Source: Anderseniella sp963700735 (lineage in GTDB: Bacteria > Pseudomonadota > Alphaproteobacteria > Rhizobiales > Aestuariivirgaceae). From it: DNA of 64,000 nucleotides. Location: assembly GCA_963700735.1 (NCBI GenBank), contig CAVOYR010000006.1, forward strand, positions 124,001 to 188,000, written 5' to 3'. The position numbers were made by a program, and so were the translations under genes. Position 1 is the stretch's first letter. Every line of letters begins with the position of its first letter. The notes beneath the pieces were generated by a model. The model did not search any database. It was not told the origin of the DNA and saw only the letters and a list, made by a program, of their open reading frames with translations. Positions 10,783-20,205 of this stretch are shown one piece after another.

Positions 10783-11769
10783 TCACTGGGCCTTGTAGGC
10801 GTCGATGGCGGCCTTGCCGGTTTCGCCGGCCTTCGCCAGCCACTCGGTGGTCATGGTCTCGCCAATGGCCATGAAGTCCTTCTTCAGCAGGTCGCCAGCC
10901 GGGCCAACGGTCATGCCGTTCTTGGACAGTTCCTGGACGTACCAGTCGGACAGTTCCTCGGCCTTGGCCCAGCCGCGGTCTTCGGCGGCCTTGGCCTTTT
11001 CCAGCAGCACGGCGCGGGTTGCCTCGTCGAGGCCGTTGAGGGCTTCGGTGTTGACGATGACCATGTTCTTGGGCAGCCAGGCCTGGATGTTGTACCAGTA
11101 CTTGGTGTGCTCCCACAGCTTGCTGTCATAGCCGGTTGCACCGGACGAGATCATGCTGTCCACCGCACCGGTGGCGAAGGCCTGCGTCAGTTCGGCCGCC
11201 TCGATCTTGGTCGGCACTGCGCCCATCAGTTCAGCCAGGCGCGAGGTGGCGGCGTTGTAGGCGCGGAACTTGACGCCGCTCATGTCGGCGACGGCGTTGA
11301 TCTCCTTGTTGGAATACAGCCCCTGCGGCGGCCACGGCACCGTGTAGAGCAGCGTCATGCCCTTGTCCGCCAGCACCTTTTCCAGCAGGGGACGGGTGCT
11401 GTCGTACAGCTTGCGGGATTCGGCGAAGCTGGTGACGAGGAAGGGCAGGCTGTCGATCTCGAACAGCGGGTCCTCGTTGCCGAGTGCCGAGATCAGGCGT
11501 TCGCCGATCTGGGCCTGGCCGGTGCGCACGGCGCGGAAAATCTCGTCGCCCTTGAACAGCGAGCCGCCGGGATGGGTGACGATTTCCAGCTTGCCGCCGG
11601 AGGCTTCCGTGACGTCCTTGGCAAACTGGGTGGCGTTTTCCGAATGGTAGTTGGTGGCCGGATAGGCCATCGGCATGTCCCATTTCACGTCTGCGGCAAA
11701 CGTCATGCTGGCTGACAGGCCAAGCGCAAGCGCGGCTGCCGGAACGGTAAACCTGTAGTGCTTCGTCAT
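10783..11769 (-). CDS. dctP: TRAP transporter solute-binding protein
   Basis: This is an intact 328-residue DctP-family periplasmic binding protein. It has a signal peptide ending SASMTFA-AD near residue 25 and the family core FKGDEIFRAVRTGQAQIGE near 70. FRAYNAATSRLAELMGAVP near 160 is the substrate-gating region containing the conserved Arg that binds a carboxylate. The ligand is an organic acid of unknown type. It is the first gene of a minus-strand operon dctP-dctQ-dctM. A plausible AGGGAG ribosome binding site precedes the ATG. It is the only undamaged gene of the transporter. Confidence 0.88.
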   Translation of the reverse strand: MTKHYRFTVPAAALALGLSASMTFAADVKWDMPMAYPATNYHSENATQFAKDVTEASGGKLEIVTHPGGSLFKGDEIFRAVRTGQAQIGERLISALGNEDPLFEIDSLPFLVTSFAESRKLYDSTRPLLEKVLADKGMTLLYTVPWPPQGLYSNKEINAVADMSGVKFRAYNAATSRLAELMGAVPTKIEAAELTQAFATGAVDSMISSGATGYDSKLWEHTKYWYNIQAWLPKNMVIVNTEALNGLDEATRAVLLEKAKAAEDRGWAKAEELSDWYVQELSKNGMTVGPAGDLLKKDFMAIGETMTTEWLAKAGETGKAAIDAYKAQ

Positions 11770-11900
11770 GGTGACACTCCCTGTTTCTTGGTGATCCTGC
11801 CGGATGAGACAGCAATGGCAACTTTCAGGCAATACCCCCGGCCAGGGTTTCCGCGCGAAAGCCGATAAAAATCCAGACGCGGCCTGTTCGCAAGCCCGGC

Positions 11901-12137
11901 CTAGAATGCGCGGTAGGTGACGATGGTGTAGGTGTCCTTCACCCCGGCGATGGAGTGAACCTTCTGGTTGATGAAGTGGCCCACGTCGTCGCCGTCTTCC
12001 AGGTAGAACTTCACCAGCAGGTCCCATCCGCCCGCCGTGGAGTAAATTTCCGAGGCGATCTCGGTGTCGGCCAGCTCGGTGGCCACGTCGTAGGCCTTGC
12101 CAAGCTCGCATTTGATCTGGACGAAGAATGGTTTCAT
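11901..12137 (-). CDS. Stand-alone Lrp/AsnC ligand-binding (RAM) domain protein
   Basis: This 78-residue protein consists only of the Lrp/AsnC C-terminal alpha-beta sandwich. It starts MKPFFVQIKCELGKAYDVA and contains the characteristic AGGWDLLVKFYLEDGDDVG and the C-terminal VKDTYTIVTYRAF. There is no helix-turn-helix. Such stand-alone domains assemble into rings that bind amino acids and may modulate full-length Lrp proteins or enzymes. The gene lies 131 bases upstream of dctP on the same strand and could be cotranscribed with it, but no functional link is shown. Confidence 0.85.
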   Translation of the reverse strand: MKPFFVQIKCELGKAYDVATELADTEIASEIYSTAGGWDLLVKFYLEDGDDVGHFINQKVHSIAGVKDTYTIVTYRAF

Positions 12138-12368
12138 GGGGCAGTGGCCTCGCTGGCGCTGATCTGGTGTACGGTTTTGCGCAAGCCTAGTTGTGTCCGA
12201 TGCGGCTTGTGCCGGTCAAGCCTTCAAACGGCTGGCGGCTTGCGTCAACCGGTGTTTGCCAAGCCTGTTACCCAGTGCCGCCACGCGTCGCTTTTTGGGC
12301 TGCCAAACTGCGGTGTTTCGGTTGTAGTGTGTCGCGACGGCAACACTGGCGCAGGGCTTTGTTCGTAC

Positions 12369-13301
12369 ATGTTGAATCGCGGTCTCGTGCTGGGCAACCT
12401 GGCCGGCATGATGTGCATGCTGGTGTGGGCGGCAAACTTTCCGCTGGCTGTTTCGATCCTCAAGACATGGGATGCACTGGGCCTGGCACCGGTCCGCATG
12501 CTGCTGGCTGGGGTAACCGTGCTGGCGGCAGCCCTGCTGATGCGGCAGACCGCCAGTTTCCTTGCGCTGTTCCGGTCAACGCAGTTCATTGTGGCTTCGC
12601 TGGTGTTCGGCATATCTGCCCTGCTGTTCGTGATTGCGCAGGCGCGCATCGATGCGGTGGCGGGCGCTGTCATCGTGTCGGCCATGCCGTTGTTCTCGGC
12701 CCTGATGGGCTGGATCGACGGCACCGAGAAGCCCGGCTGGCGGCTGGCGGTCGCCATCGTGCTCACGGTGTCGGGCGGCGTGCTGATCAGCCTGGTGTCG
12801 GCACAGGGCACCGGGCAGGAGGGCTCACCAACCGGTATTGCGGCCATGCTGGTCGCGGTGGTGACCTACGTCTGGTACAGCCGTGAAATGGTGGGGCGCT
12901 ATGGTGACGTGCCAGACCTCGCCAAGACAGCAGCGAGCATGTTCATCGGCGGCCTGTTGTGCCTGGTCATCGCCCTGTTTGGTCACATGGCGATAGCACC
13001 GGTGCGGATCGACCTGTCCACAGAAGTTCTGGTCAAGGTGGCGCTGCTGGCCTGCATTTCCATTGGCCTGTCGTCGGTGCTGTGGCTGTGGGCCGGGCGC
13101 CTTGTCGGCATCACGGTGGCGGCGATGCACCACAACCTGGTGCCGTTCTACGTCATCCTGCTGGCTGCGGCAGGCGGGGCCATCGTCACCGGGCAACATA
13201 TCGCCGGCGCAATGCTGGTCATTGCGGGGGCGGTGATCGCCCAGTTCAGGCCACGCCGCAAGAAGGCCGGCATTACCCAGCCGGTGCCACCGGGCCGCTG
13301 A
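12369..13301 (+). CDS. EamA/DMT family transporter
   Basis: This is a 310-residue inner-membrane protein of the drug/metabolite transporter superfamily with about ten predicted helices in two EamA repeats, the second beginning near residue 155 (TGIAAMLVAVVTYVWYSREM). The conserved half-repeat ends (AGAVIVSAMPLFSALMGWI near 100; TVAAMHHNLVPFYVILLAAA near 250) are clear. The start is ATG 12369 (MLNRGLVLGNL); a longer in-frame reading upstream lacks coding character. The substrate is unknown; family members export amino acids or other metabolites. It is convergent with the LysR regulator gene. Confidence 0.85.
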   Translation: MLNRGLVLGNLAGMMCMLVWAANFPLAVSILKTWDALGLAPVRMLLAGVTVLAAALLMRQTASFLALFRSTQFIVASLVFGISALLFVIAQARIDAVAGAVIVSAMPLFSALMGWIDGTEKPGWRLAVAIVLTVSGGVLISLVSAQGTGQEGSPTGIAAMLVAVVTYVWYSREMVGRYGDVPDLAKTAASMFIGGLLCLVIALFGHMAIAPVRIDLSTEVLVKVALLACISIGLSSVLWLWAGRLVGITVAAMHHNLVPFYVILLAAAGGAIVTGQHIAGAMLVIAGAVIAQFRPRRKKAGITQPVPPGR

Positions 13302-13319
13302 CCCGCTGTGTATGGCGGC

Positions 13320-14258
13320 TCAGACGGCCGGGCCGGGCAGGCTGGTCTGCCCACCGTCCGTCACCTCGGCCACCATCCATTCGCGAAACGCTGCGATGGC
13401 CGGTTCATCCTTGCGTGAGTCGAGGCTGATAATGAAGAACGAGAAATCCGCCTTCAGTTTCAGCTCGAACGGCGTGACTAGCCGACCGGCGCGGATGTCG
13501 GGCGCGGCCAGGCTGGTACGGCCCAGCACCACGCCGCCGCCACCGATGGCGGCATCAAGTGCATGGTCGGCCACGTTGAAGTGCAGGCCAGACTTGGCTG
13601 GGTCCACGCCGGTTGCGCCTGCTTCCTTCAGCCAGTCGGACCATTCCTGCAGGATGAACACGCCCAGGTGCGTGTCGTCATGGATCAGTGTGTAGCGGGC
13701 AAGGTCATCCGGCGTACGAAGGGCATCGGGGCCTTCGAGCAGGGCAGGCGAGCACATCGGTGTGACGAACTCGTCCATCAGCTTAACCGAGTGATGGCCC
13801 GGATAGACGCCCGGCCCGAACCTGATGGCCACGTCGATGTCGTCAGCTTCGAGGTCCGACTTGCCGACCGATGCCGATATCCGTGCATCGATGCCGGGGT
13901 TCAGCGTGATGAACCGGTACAGCCGCGGCGACAGCCACTTGGCGGTGAAGGCGGGGCCTGCAGCAATGGTCAGCACGTTGGTCTGCTGGCGCCGCTTGAG
14001 CTGGCGCATCGTTCGGTGCATCTGCTCGAACGCTTCGTGGATGCCTGGCTGCAGGATGCGGCCATGCTCGGTCAGCTCGACCGCCCGGTTGAGCCGGTGG
14101 AACAGTTTCGTGCCGAGAAACTCTTCAAGCTGGCGGATCTGGAAGCTCAGCGCAGCCGGCGTCACTGCCAGCTCGCTGGCCGCGTGCTGGAAGCTGAGCA
14201 GTCTCGACGCAGCCTCGAAGGCGCGCAGGGCGGTCAATGGGGGGAGTCTGTCGGGCAT
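13320..14258 (-). CDS. LysR-family transcriptional regulator (GcvA-like)
   Basis: This is a 312-residue LysR regulator. The N-terminal winged helix-turn-helix (LTALRAFEAASRLLSFQHAA, then ELAVTPAALSFQIRQLEEFL) is of the GcvA/AmpR-like type. A LysR substrate-binding domain follows, with AIRFGPGVYPGHHSVKLMDE near 145. I chose the ATG at 14258 (MPDRLPPL), typical for GcvA-like proteins; an ATG at 14270 would add four residues. The gene is convergent with the EamA exporter, so it may control a gene elsewhere or the divergent small gene at 14416. No operator was recognised. Confidence 0.87.
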   Translation of the reverse strand: MPDRLPPLTALRAFEAASRLLSFQHAASELAVTPAALSFQIRQLEEFLGTKLFHRLNRAVELTEHGRILQPGIHEAFEQMHRTMRQLKRRQQTNVLTIAAGPAFTAKWLSPRLYRFITLNPGIDARISASVGKSDLEADDIDVAIRFGPGVYPGHHSVKLMDEFVTPMCSPALLEGPDALRTPDDLARYTLIHDDTHLGVFILQEWSDWLKEAGATGVDPAKSGLHFNVADHALDAAIGGGGVVLGRTSLAAPDIRAGRLVTPFELKLKADFSFFIISLDSRKDEPAIAAFREWMVAEVTDGGQTSLPGPAV

Positions 14259-14415
14259 CACATCACACAAGTTTTGCTTAACTGAAGCCGGAGAATAACT
14301 CGTTTGTCGTGGGTCTGGGAAGTCCTTATGTTCATTTCAACGGAACACGAGATTTCAGCGCCAGATACCGCCACCGGCTGATCGTGTATGCCGAAAAGAG
14401 AAGGATAACAATATT

Positions 14416-14589
14416 ATGAGCAAGTTTTCCGAAGCAACGAGCAGTGACGTCATCGAACACTTCGTCCGCAAGGCGCACGTCGAACGCTCCCTCGCCGTAT
14501 GGGCCATGAGCCGTCAGGCGCTGGAAAGCGTAAAGAAAATCTTCTCCAGGGAAGATGCTGTCGACACTGGCTGCTGCGCGCAACAGTAA
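14416..14589 (+). CDS. Small orphan protein, 57 residues
   Basis: This short gene starts MSKFSEATSSDVIEHFVRKA and ends with the cysteine pair GCCAQQ. A strong AGAAGGA ribosome binding site lies eight bases before the ATG, and a near-perfect intrinsic terminator follows 45 bases after the stop. Together they argue that it is expressed as a single-gene unit. The protein is amphipathic and helical, with no signal peptide or membrane helix, and I recognise no family. Codon use is like the neighbours, although the 5' flank is AT-rich, consistent with a promoter. Confidence 0.6.
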   Translation: MSKFSEATSSDVIEHFVRKAHVERSLAVWAMSRQALESVKKIFSREDAVDTGCCAQQ

Positions 14590-14633
14590 ACCCGAGCCGT
14601 CACCTTCTCCTCCCGGGGTAATGGCCATTCAAG

Positions 14634-14678
14634 TCCCGCTGTCTGAACGGCCCCCTCGAGCCAGACAGCGGGATTTTT
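14634..14678 (+). terminator. Rho-independent terminator
   Basis: A 12-bp perfect stem (TCCCGCTGTCTG at 14634 pairing with CAGACAGCGGGA at 14662) with a 16-base loop is followed immediately by TTTTT. It ends the 57-residue orphan gene on the plus strand and separates it from the convergent aminotransferase gene. Confidence 0.88.
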
Positions 14679-14701
14679 CGTGTCCGGACGCGTGTGCCAG
14701 A

Positions 14702-15913
14702 TCAGGCCAGCGTGTTGGCGGCGCGTGCTAGCCGCTCCATTGCCTTGACGATCTCGCTGTCACGGGCAGCCACCGACAGGCGAATGCAACCCGGCGCACC
14801 GAAGGCCGAGCCAGGTACCGTCGCCACGTGGAACTCGTCCAGCAGCCAGTGGCAGAACTCCACGTCCGTTTCGATGCGCACATTTCCGGCTGTCTTGCCG
14901 AGCAGGCCGGAGATGTCCGGCAGCATGTAGAACGTGGCCGGTGGCGGCGTGACTTTCACACCCTTGATGCCTTTGAGCATGGCAATGGCCAGGTCGCGGC
15001 GGCGCTTGTAGCTGACCCGCATTTGCTCCACCTCGTCGCGCGGGCCTTGCACCGCGGCCAGCGCCCCGTGCTGGGCGAAGGCGTTGCCGCCAGCGGTAAA
15101 GGTGCCCTGCACCTTGGCGATCGCCTTGGCCACCGGTTCGGCTGCGGCGGCATAGCCCACGCGCCAGCCGGTCATGGCAAAACCTTTCGACATGCCGTTG
15201 ATGGTGATGGTGCGCTCGAACATCCCGGGCAGGGAAGCGAGGCTGGCAGGCGGTTCGTCAAACCATATGTACTCGTAGATTTCGTCCGACATGACGAGGC
15301 AGCGCGGGTGCGTTTGCACCAGCCCGGCCAGTGCTTCCAGTTCGGTGCGGGTCCATACAGCGCCCGACGGGTTGGACGGCGAGTTGAGCATGATCAGCTT
15401 GGTGCGCAGGGTCATTGCGGCGGCGATATCTGCCAGCGGGGCCTTGAAGCCCGACTCCGGCCCGCCTGTCACGATCACCGGCGTACCGCCCGCCATGCGC
15501 ACAATGCCCTCGTAGGCATTCCAGAACGGGGCGAGCAGGATCACCTCGTCGCCTTCGTCCAGCGTGGCGAAGCAGGTGTTGGTGATGGCCTGCTTTGCGC
15601 CATTGGCCAGCACGACATTGGCGGCAGTGGCGGGAATGCCGTTCTCCGATACCAGCTTGGCGGCAATGGCCTCGCGCAGTTCGGCAATGCCTGCCACAGG
15701 CACATAGTGGGTGTGGCCGGCGTTCATGGCGTCGGCTGCTGCCTGCCGAATCAGTTGCGGCGTGTCAAAGTCCGGCTCGCCGATGGTCAGGGAAATGACA
15801 TCGGCACCGGCTGCCTTCAATTCGCGCGCTTTCTGGGCCATGGCCAGGATCGCGCCTTCGGCAACCGAAGCGGTGCGGGCTGAGAGTGAGTTTGCCGGGT
15901 CGAACTTGGTCAT
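14702..15913 (-). CDS. Class I/II pyridoxal-phosphate aminotransferase (aspartate aminotransferase type)
   Basis: This is a 403-residue fold-type I aminotransferase close to the Ib aspartate aminotransferases of alphaproteobacteria. Visible landmarks are SLTIGEPDFDTP near 42, NGAKQAI near 108, the NSPSNPSGAVW substrate loop near 174, SDEIYEYI near 205 and the PLP-lysine motif NGMSKGFAMTGWRVGY near 236-251. C-terminal GCIRLSVA provides the carboxylate-binding Arg. The start is ATG 15913 (MTKFDPANSLSAR). The large open frame continuing upstream is only the antisense of the next two genes. Confidence 0.9.
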   Translation of the reverse strand: MTKFDPANSLSARTASVAEGAILAMAQKARELKAAGADVISLTIGEPDFDTPQLIRQAAADAMNAGHTHYVPVAGIAELREAIAAKLVSENGIPATAANVVLANGAKQAITNTCFATLDEGDEVILLAPFWNAYEGIVRMAGGTPVIVTGGPESGFKAPLADIAAAMTLRTKLIMLNSPSNPSGAVWTRTELEALAGLVQTHPRCLVMSDEIYEYIWFDEPPASLASLPGMFERTITINGMSKGFAMTGWRVGYAAAAEPVAKAIAKVQGTFTAGGNAFAQHGALAAVQGPRDEVEQMRVSYKRRRDLAIAMLKGIKGVKVTPPPATFYMLPDISGLLGKTAGNVRIETDVEFCHWLLDEFHVATVPGSAFGAPGCIRLSVAARDSEIVKAMERLARAANTLA

Positions 15914-15976
15914 CGGGTGGGGCCGCCAAAGAACATGTGAAACGGTGGGCTGATCTGCCTTGCCCGAGCGCGTAGC

Positions 15977-16390
15977 ATGAAGGGGGTTTGGGTGTACATG
16001 CGGCAATTGAAAAACATGGCGGTGCTGGCGCTGGGCGGCCTGCTGGCGGTGGCATGCGCGGCCGAGAAGCCGAGGATTGTTGCGGTCAACACCCCGAAGG
16101 CGTCGCCCTATGCGTCGGGTGCCATTCACACTGAACCGCTGTACTACAATGGCCGCACCTACCAGGTGCGCATGCAGCATGTGGCTGCCGACAAGGTGTA
16201 CCTCGTCAACGTGTCGGCACCGGGCCGCCGGCTTGGCTCGACCGAAGGCGACATCCGCATCGTGTCGGAAGTGGGCCGCAACGCGGTCAACCATTTTGCC
16301 TGTCCTGACAAGCACAAGGCGCGGCTGGAACCGGGCTCGGCAAAGGTTGCGGCCAATGCGGGCTGGGACATGCGGGTGCGCTGCGGCTGA
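15977..16390 (+). CDS. Small secreted or lipoprotein of unknown function
   Basis: This 137-residue protein (or 130 if the ATG at 15998, MRQLKNMAVLAL, is used) has an N-terminal signal sequence that ends LLAVAC-AAEK, a weak lipobox. It is therefore possibly an outer- or inner-membrane lipoprotein. The mature part has no domain I recognise. It includes YYNGRTYQVRMQHVAADKVY and a later FACPDKHKARLEPGSAK with one more cysteine. It lies divergent from the aminotransferase (63 bases) and 93 bases ahead of the lytic transglycosylase gene. Confidence 0.6.
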   Translation: MKGVWVYMRQLKNMAVLALGGLLAVACAAEKPRIVAVNTPKASPYASGAIHTEPLYYNGRTYQVRMQHVAADKVYLVNVSAPGRRLGSTEGDIRIVSEVGRNAVNHFACPDKHKARLEPGSAKVAANAGWDMRVRCG

Positions 16391-16483
16391 CGCTGGTGCC
16401 ACGCCGCTTGATTTCACGGCAGTGTGCGGACATTCTTTCGACCCAACCGGCAGGCGGCCAGGTTTTTCAACGCGGAGGACTTC

Positions 16484-17692
16484 ATGACAGTTCGGTTTGC
16501 AGGGGCTGCTGCAGCAGCAGTTCTGATGATGGCGCTGGCAGCGCCCGGTGCCATGGCCAAGTCGGACTGCAAGAACACGGGCAGTTTTGATCGCTGGCTG
16601 CAGGGCTTCAAGCAGCAGGCCGTGCAGGCAGGCATCAAGCAGACTGTCGTCGACAGTGCCTTGGCGGGTGTGTCGTTTGATCCGTCGATCGTCAAGAAGG
16701 ACCGCACGCAGGTCATCTTCTCCGACGACTGGCTGACCTTCTCCGGCAAGCTGGTGTCGGCTGGCCGGTTGAAGACAGGCGCCGACAAGCTCAAGCAGAA
16801 CGCAAAGCTGTTCAACGCCATCGAGAAGAAGTACGGCGTACCCGGCGCGGTGGTGGCGGCGTTCTGGGCGCTGGAAACCGATTTCGGCGGGTTCATGGGC
16901 AAGGATTCCACCATCAACTCGCTGGCCACGCTGGCCTATGACTGCCGCCGGCCGGAGAAATTCCAGACCGAGCTGATTGCAGCGCTGGACCTGATCCAGA
17001 AAGGTGACCTGTCCAAGGACCAGATGATCGGGGCCTGGGCGGGTGAAATCGGCCAGTTGCAGTTCCTGCCTTCCTATTATGACAAGCACGCGGTGGATTT
17101 TGACGGCGACGGTCATCGCAACATGATCACCTCATCTTCCGACGCCCTGGCATCTGCTGCCAACTACATGAAGTATCTCGGCTGGAAGGCGGGTCAGCCC
17201 TGGCTCGAGGAAGTGGTCGTGCCGGACCAGATGCCGTGGGAACAGGCTGACGTAACCATCAAGCATCCGCGTTCGCAGTGGTCGAAGTGGGGCGTCAAGC
17301 GGCGCGACGGCAGCGCACTGAAGGCCGATGCCTTGCCCGCGTCGCTGATCCTGCCAATGGGCAAGGATGGCCCGGCGTTTCTTGGCTATCCGAATTTCGA
17401 TGCTTACCTGACGTGGAACGAGTCGCTGACCTATTCGCTGACGGCAGCCTATCTTGGCACCCGCTATGCCGGGGCGCCCAAGGTTGGCCCCGGCCACGGC
17501 AACCCGCCGAGCCTCGGCTACAAGGAGGTGGTCGCGGTGCAGCAGTCGCTGATGAAGCGCGGCTATGACACCGGCGGGGCGGACGGCACCATGGGTGCCA
17601 AGACGCGGGCTGCGGTGCGCGACATGCAGCAGAAACTGGGTATGCCGGCCGATGGCTATCCGACGCTCGATTTCATCAGCAAGGTGCAGTAG
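16484..17692 (+). CDS. mltB: Lytic murein transglycosylase, MltB type, with peptidoglycan-binding domain
   Basis: This 402-residue periplasmic enzyme cuts glycan strands of peptidoglycan. The start at ATG 16484 is supported by a GCGGAGGA site just upstream; a longer in-frame reading from 16424 lacks this. There is a signal peptide to about residue 25 (GAMA-KS) and an SLT_2 domain with FWALETDFGGFMG near residue 129, where the Glu is the catalytic acid. GEIGQLQFLPSYY near 187 and DFDGDGHRNM follow. A PG_binding_1 domain occupies about 340-402 (VQQSLMKRGYDTGGADGTMG, KTRAAVRDMQ). It is probably cotranscribed with the downstream amidase (24 bases). Confidence 0.9.
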   Translation: MTVRFAGAAAAAVLMMALAAPGAMAKSDCKNTGSFDRWLQGFKQQAVQAGIKQTVVDSALAGVSFDPSIVKKDRTQVIFSDDWLTFSGKLVSAGRLKTGADKLKQNAKLFNAIEKKYGVPGAVVAAFWALETDFGGFMGKDSTINSLATLAYDCRRPEKFQTELIAALDLIQKGDLSKDQMIGAWAGEIGQLQFLPSYYDKHAVDFDGDGHRNMITSSSDALASAANYMKYLGWKAGQPWLEEVVVPDQMPWEQADVTIKHPRSQWSKWGVKRRDGSALKADALPASLILPMGKDGPAFLGYPNFDAYLTWNESLTYSLTAAYLGTRYAGAPKVGPGHGNPPSLGYKEVVAVQQSLMKRGYDTGGADGTMGAKTRAAVRDMQQKLGMPADGYPTLDFISKVQ

Positions 17693-17716
17693 CCGGACCG
17701 GCGAAAGGAGCGGCAG

Positions 17717-19156
17717 ATGCGAGTTGATGAATATGCCGCGCTGGACGCCACGTCCCTTGCCGCGCTGATCCGCAAGGGCGACGTGAGTGCGAAGGAAGTG
17801 GCCAGGCTGGCGGCCGAAGCCATTGCCATAACCAACCCGTCGATCAACGCCGTTGTCGAGACCTATGACGACAACATCGCATCGGCTGGCGTGGCCGATG
17901 GCCCGTTCGCCGGCGTCCCCTTCCTGATCAAGGACGTTCGCGGCCACCTGGGCGGGCGCAAGGTTGAATTTGGTTCGCGGCTGGCCGAAGGTTACACGGT
18001 GGAAAGCGACAGCCACTATGGCGAACTGGTGAAGAAGGCTGGTTTCAACATTATCGGCCGCTCCAATGCGCCGGAATACTCCATCGCCACCTCGACCGAG
18101 AACCTGTTGTACGGCAACACGTCCACGCCGTGGCGGCAGGGCTATTCGGCGGGCGGGTCGACCGGGGGCGGGGCTGCGGCAGTTGCCTCCGGCATGGTGC
18201 CGGTGGCGCATGGCTCCGACATCGGAGGCTCGATCCGCATCCCGGCAAGCTGGTGTGGCGGCGTGGGGCTGAAGCCCTCGCGCGGACGCGTGTCGTCCGG
18301 CCCGCAGGTCGATGAAGGCGGCTTCGGCCTGAGCATGAACTTCGCCCAGACCCGCACCCTGCGGGACACGGCGGCACTTCTCGACTGTCTGTGCGCGCCA
18401 CAACCGGGTGATCCGTTCATCATTCCCGCGCCGGATGGCGGCTTTGCGTCGTGGCTGGACAGGAGCCCTGGACGCTTGCGCATCGCTTGGACCGTTGCTC
18501 CGACCATGGATGCACCGGTGGACCCGGAGGTCGCGGCGGCGGTCGAGGCCACGGCGAAGCTACTCGAAGCCGCAGGCCACACGGTCGAGCAGGCGGACCT
18601 TGTGTTCGACCAGGAGCAGGCGTCTGAGGTCATGTGCTCGGTGTGGTTCTTCGGCTTCCAGAAGATGCTCGACAGGATCGGCCAGAAGACCGGCCGCATT
18701 GCCGGTCCCGACACGCTGGAGCCGGTGACCTGGGAGATCTACAAGCGCTCCCGGGACATGGACCCGTATGAGTTCCTCGACGGGCTGGCATGGATCAACC
18801 AGGCGCGGCGCGAGATCGGCAGGTTCTTCGCGAAGTACGATGTGCTGGTGTCGCCCACCACGGCGCAGGTGTCACAGCCGCACGGACTTTACGGGCTCAA
18901 CCTGCCGGGCCTGTCGCCGGAGGAGTACATGGTGCTGGCCGACGAGCCGGTGCAGTTCTGCTTCCCGTACAATGTGGCCGGAACGCCCGCCATGTCGCTG
19001 CCCGTGGCAATGCACTCCAATGGCCTGCCCATAGGGGTGCAGCTTGGGGCAGGGCCTGCGCAGGAGCACCTGCTGATTGCGCTGGGCGCACTGATAGAGC
19101 AGGAAATGCCGTGGGCCGGGCGGGTGCCGCCGCTGCATGTCAGCAAGTTGTCCTAA
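17717..19156 (+). CDS. Amidase signature family enzyme
   Basis: This 479-residue amidase has the full Ser-cisSer-Lys triad: Lys72 in FLIKDV, cis-Ser148 in AGGSTGGG, and nucleophile Ser172 in GSDIGGSIRIPA. It lacks GatA-specific features and has no gatB/gatC neighbours, so a role as a stand-alone amide hydrolase is likelier than tRNA amidotransferase. A clear GAAAGGAG ribosome binding site precedes the ATG. It overlaps the 3' end of the convergent metallophosphoesterase gene by four bases. Confidence 0.88.
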   Translation: MRVDEYAALDATSLAALIRKGDVSAKEVARLAAEAIAITNPSINAVVETYDDNIASAGVADGPFAGVPFLIKDVRGHLGGRKVEFGSRLAEGYTVESDSHYGELVKKAGFNIIGRSNAPEYSIATSTENLLYGNTSTPWRQGYSAGGSTGGGAAAVASGMVPVAHGSDIGGSIRIPASWCGGVGLKPSRGRVSSGPQVDEGGFGLSMNFAQTRTLRDTAALLDCLCAPQPGDPFIIPAPDGGFASWLDRSPGRLRIAWTVAPTMDAPVDPEVAAAVEATAKLLEAAGHTVEQADLVFDQEQASEVMCSVWFFGFQKMLDRIGQKTGRIAGPDTLEPVTWEIYKRSRDMDPYEFLDGLAWINQARREIGRFFAKYDVLVSPTTAQVSQPHGLYGLNLPGLSPEEYMVLADEPVQFCFPYNVAGTPAMSLPVAMHSNGLPIGVQLGAGPAQEHLLIALGALIEQEMPWAGRVPPLHVSKLS

Positions 19157-20042
19157 CCAAGCTCCAGCAGGGTGATTTCCGGCGGCATGCCGAAACGTAC
19201 CGGCATGATCGAGCAGCCAAGCCCGCCGGACACGATGAGGTGGCGTCCTTCTTCGACGATGTGGCCGTAGGCGAACCGGTTGCCATAGGATGATGGCACC
19301 ATCGGCGACCAGCCCAGCAACCTCACCTGACCGCCATGGGTGTGGCCGGACAGGGTAAGCGATACGCGCGCAGGCATTTCGGTGAACAGGTCGGGTTCGT
19401 GCGCCATGTGGATGATGGGGGCGTCATCGGTGACACCGGCAAGACAGTTCGCCAGCTTGGCGCGGGTTTCGAACACGCCCCGGCGGCCGGTCCTGATGGC
19501 GACGGCTGAATCCGTGCCGGAGAGCCAGAACGGAAAGCCGTTCTTTTCCAGCCGCTCGGCTTCGTTGACCAGTGTGCGGATGCCGTTGTTCGCGAATGCC
19601 AGTTGTGCCGCAATCGGGCCAGCCTGACGCTGCTGGGCTTGCGTGTCGCTCCACCAGTCGTGGTTTCCGTTGATGGAATAGACGCCCAGCGGCGCTGACA
19701 GTGCTGCGGCAGCCTTGGCGGCATCCTCGACCGGTACAAGACGGGTCACAAAGCGGTGGCTTGCCGTGTAATCGCCGAGCAGCAAAAAAGGTCTGGTTTC
19801 AGCTGGTTGGCGGTGTCGATGATCCGCTGCCAGCGTGAAACCGACATGTACGGTTCGCCGAGGTGCGGATCGGCCAGGCAGACGATCTTCAGCTTGAGCC
19901 CCGGCGTCCAGTTGGGCGGGGTGAACGCATATCGCTGGATGCGCAGCCGGAAGCCTGGCTCGATGGCGAAGGCATAGCCGGTCAATGCTGCGCCCGCCAG
20001 CAGCATGCCGCCGAACCACCTGAAGAACCCGCGCCGTGTCAT
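19153..20042 (-). CDS. Tat-exported metallophosphoesterase, one frameshift in a T run
   Basis: This is a calcineurin-like metallophosphoesterase of the YkuE/YaeI type. The N-terminus has a twin-arginine signal (TRRGFFRWFGG, then AGAALTGYAFA). The metal-binding motifs are CLADPHLG (corresponding to the family D-x-H), LLLGDY, SINGNHDWW and SGHTHGGQ. The reading frame breaks in a run of six T (A at 19784-19789 on the plus strand). Seven T would restore KPDLFLLLGDYTASHRF and a normal length of about 296 residues. Either the base was lost in sequencing or the run is a slippage site. Its substrate may be a cyclic nucleotide or phospholipid headgroup. Confidence 0.8.
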
Positions 20043-20205
20043 GTTTGCATCGTTCCCACCAGTGTCCAGGCTTCCGTGCCGGGGCATACTGTCATGCGAG
20101 TCTGGGCCAGGGAACAAGCCCGGGCTACCATCAAACTCCAACTGACGTCCATGCAACCCATGCTAAGTTGGCGGCGTTGTTCGGGGATAGCGGGAAATCC
20201 AGCAA

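Noticed and set aside
14702..17116. An 804-codon open frame on the minus strand covering the aminotransferase and the next two genes
   Set aside because: Only the part to 15913 encodes aminotransferase. The upstream part is the antisense of the lipoprotein and MltB genes, which have signal peptides, ribosome binding sites and domains.
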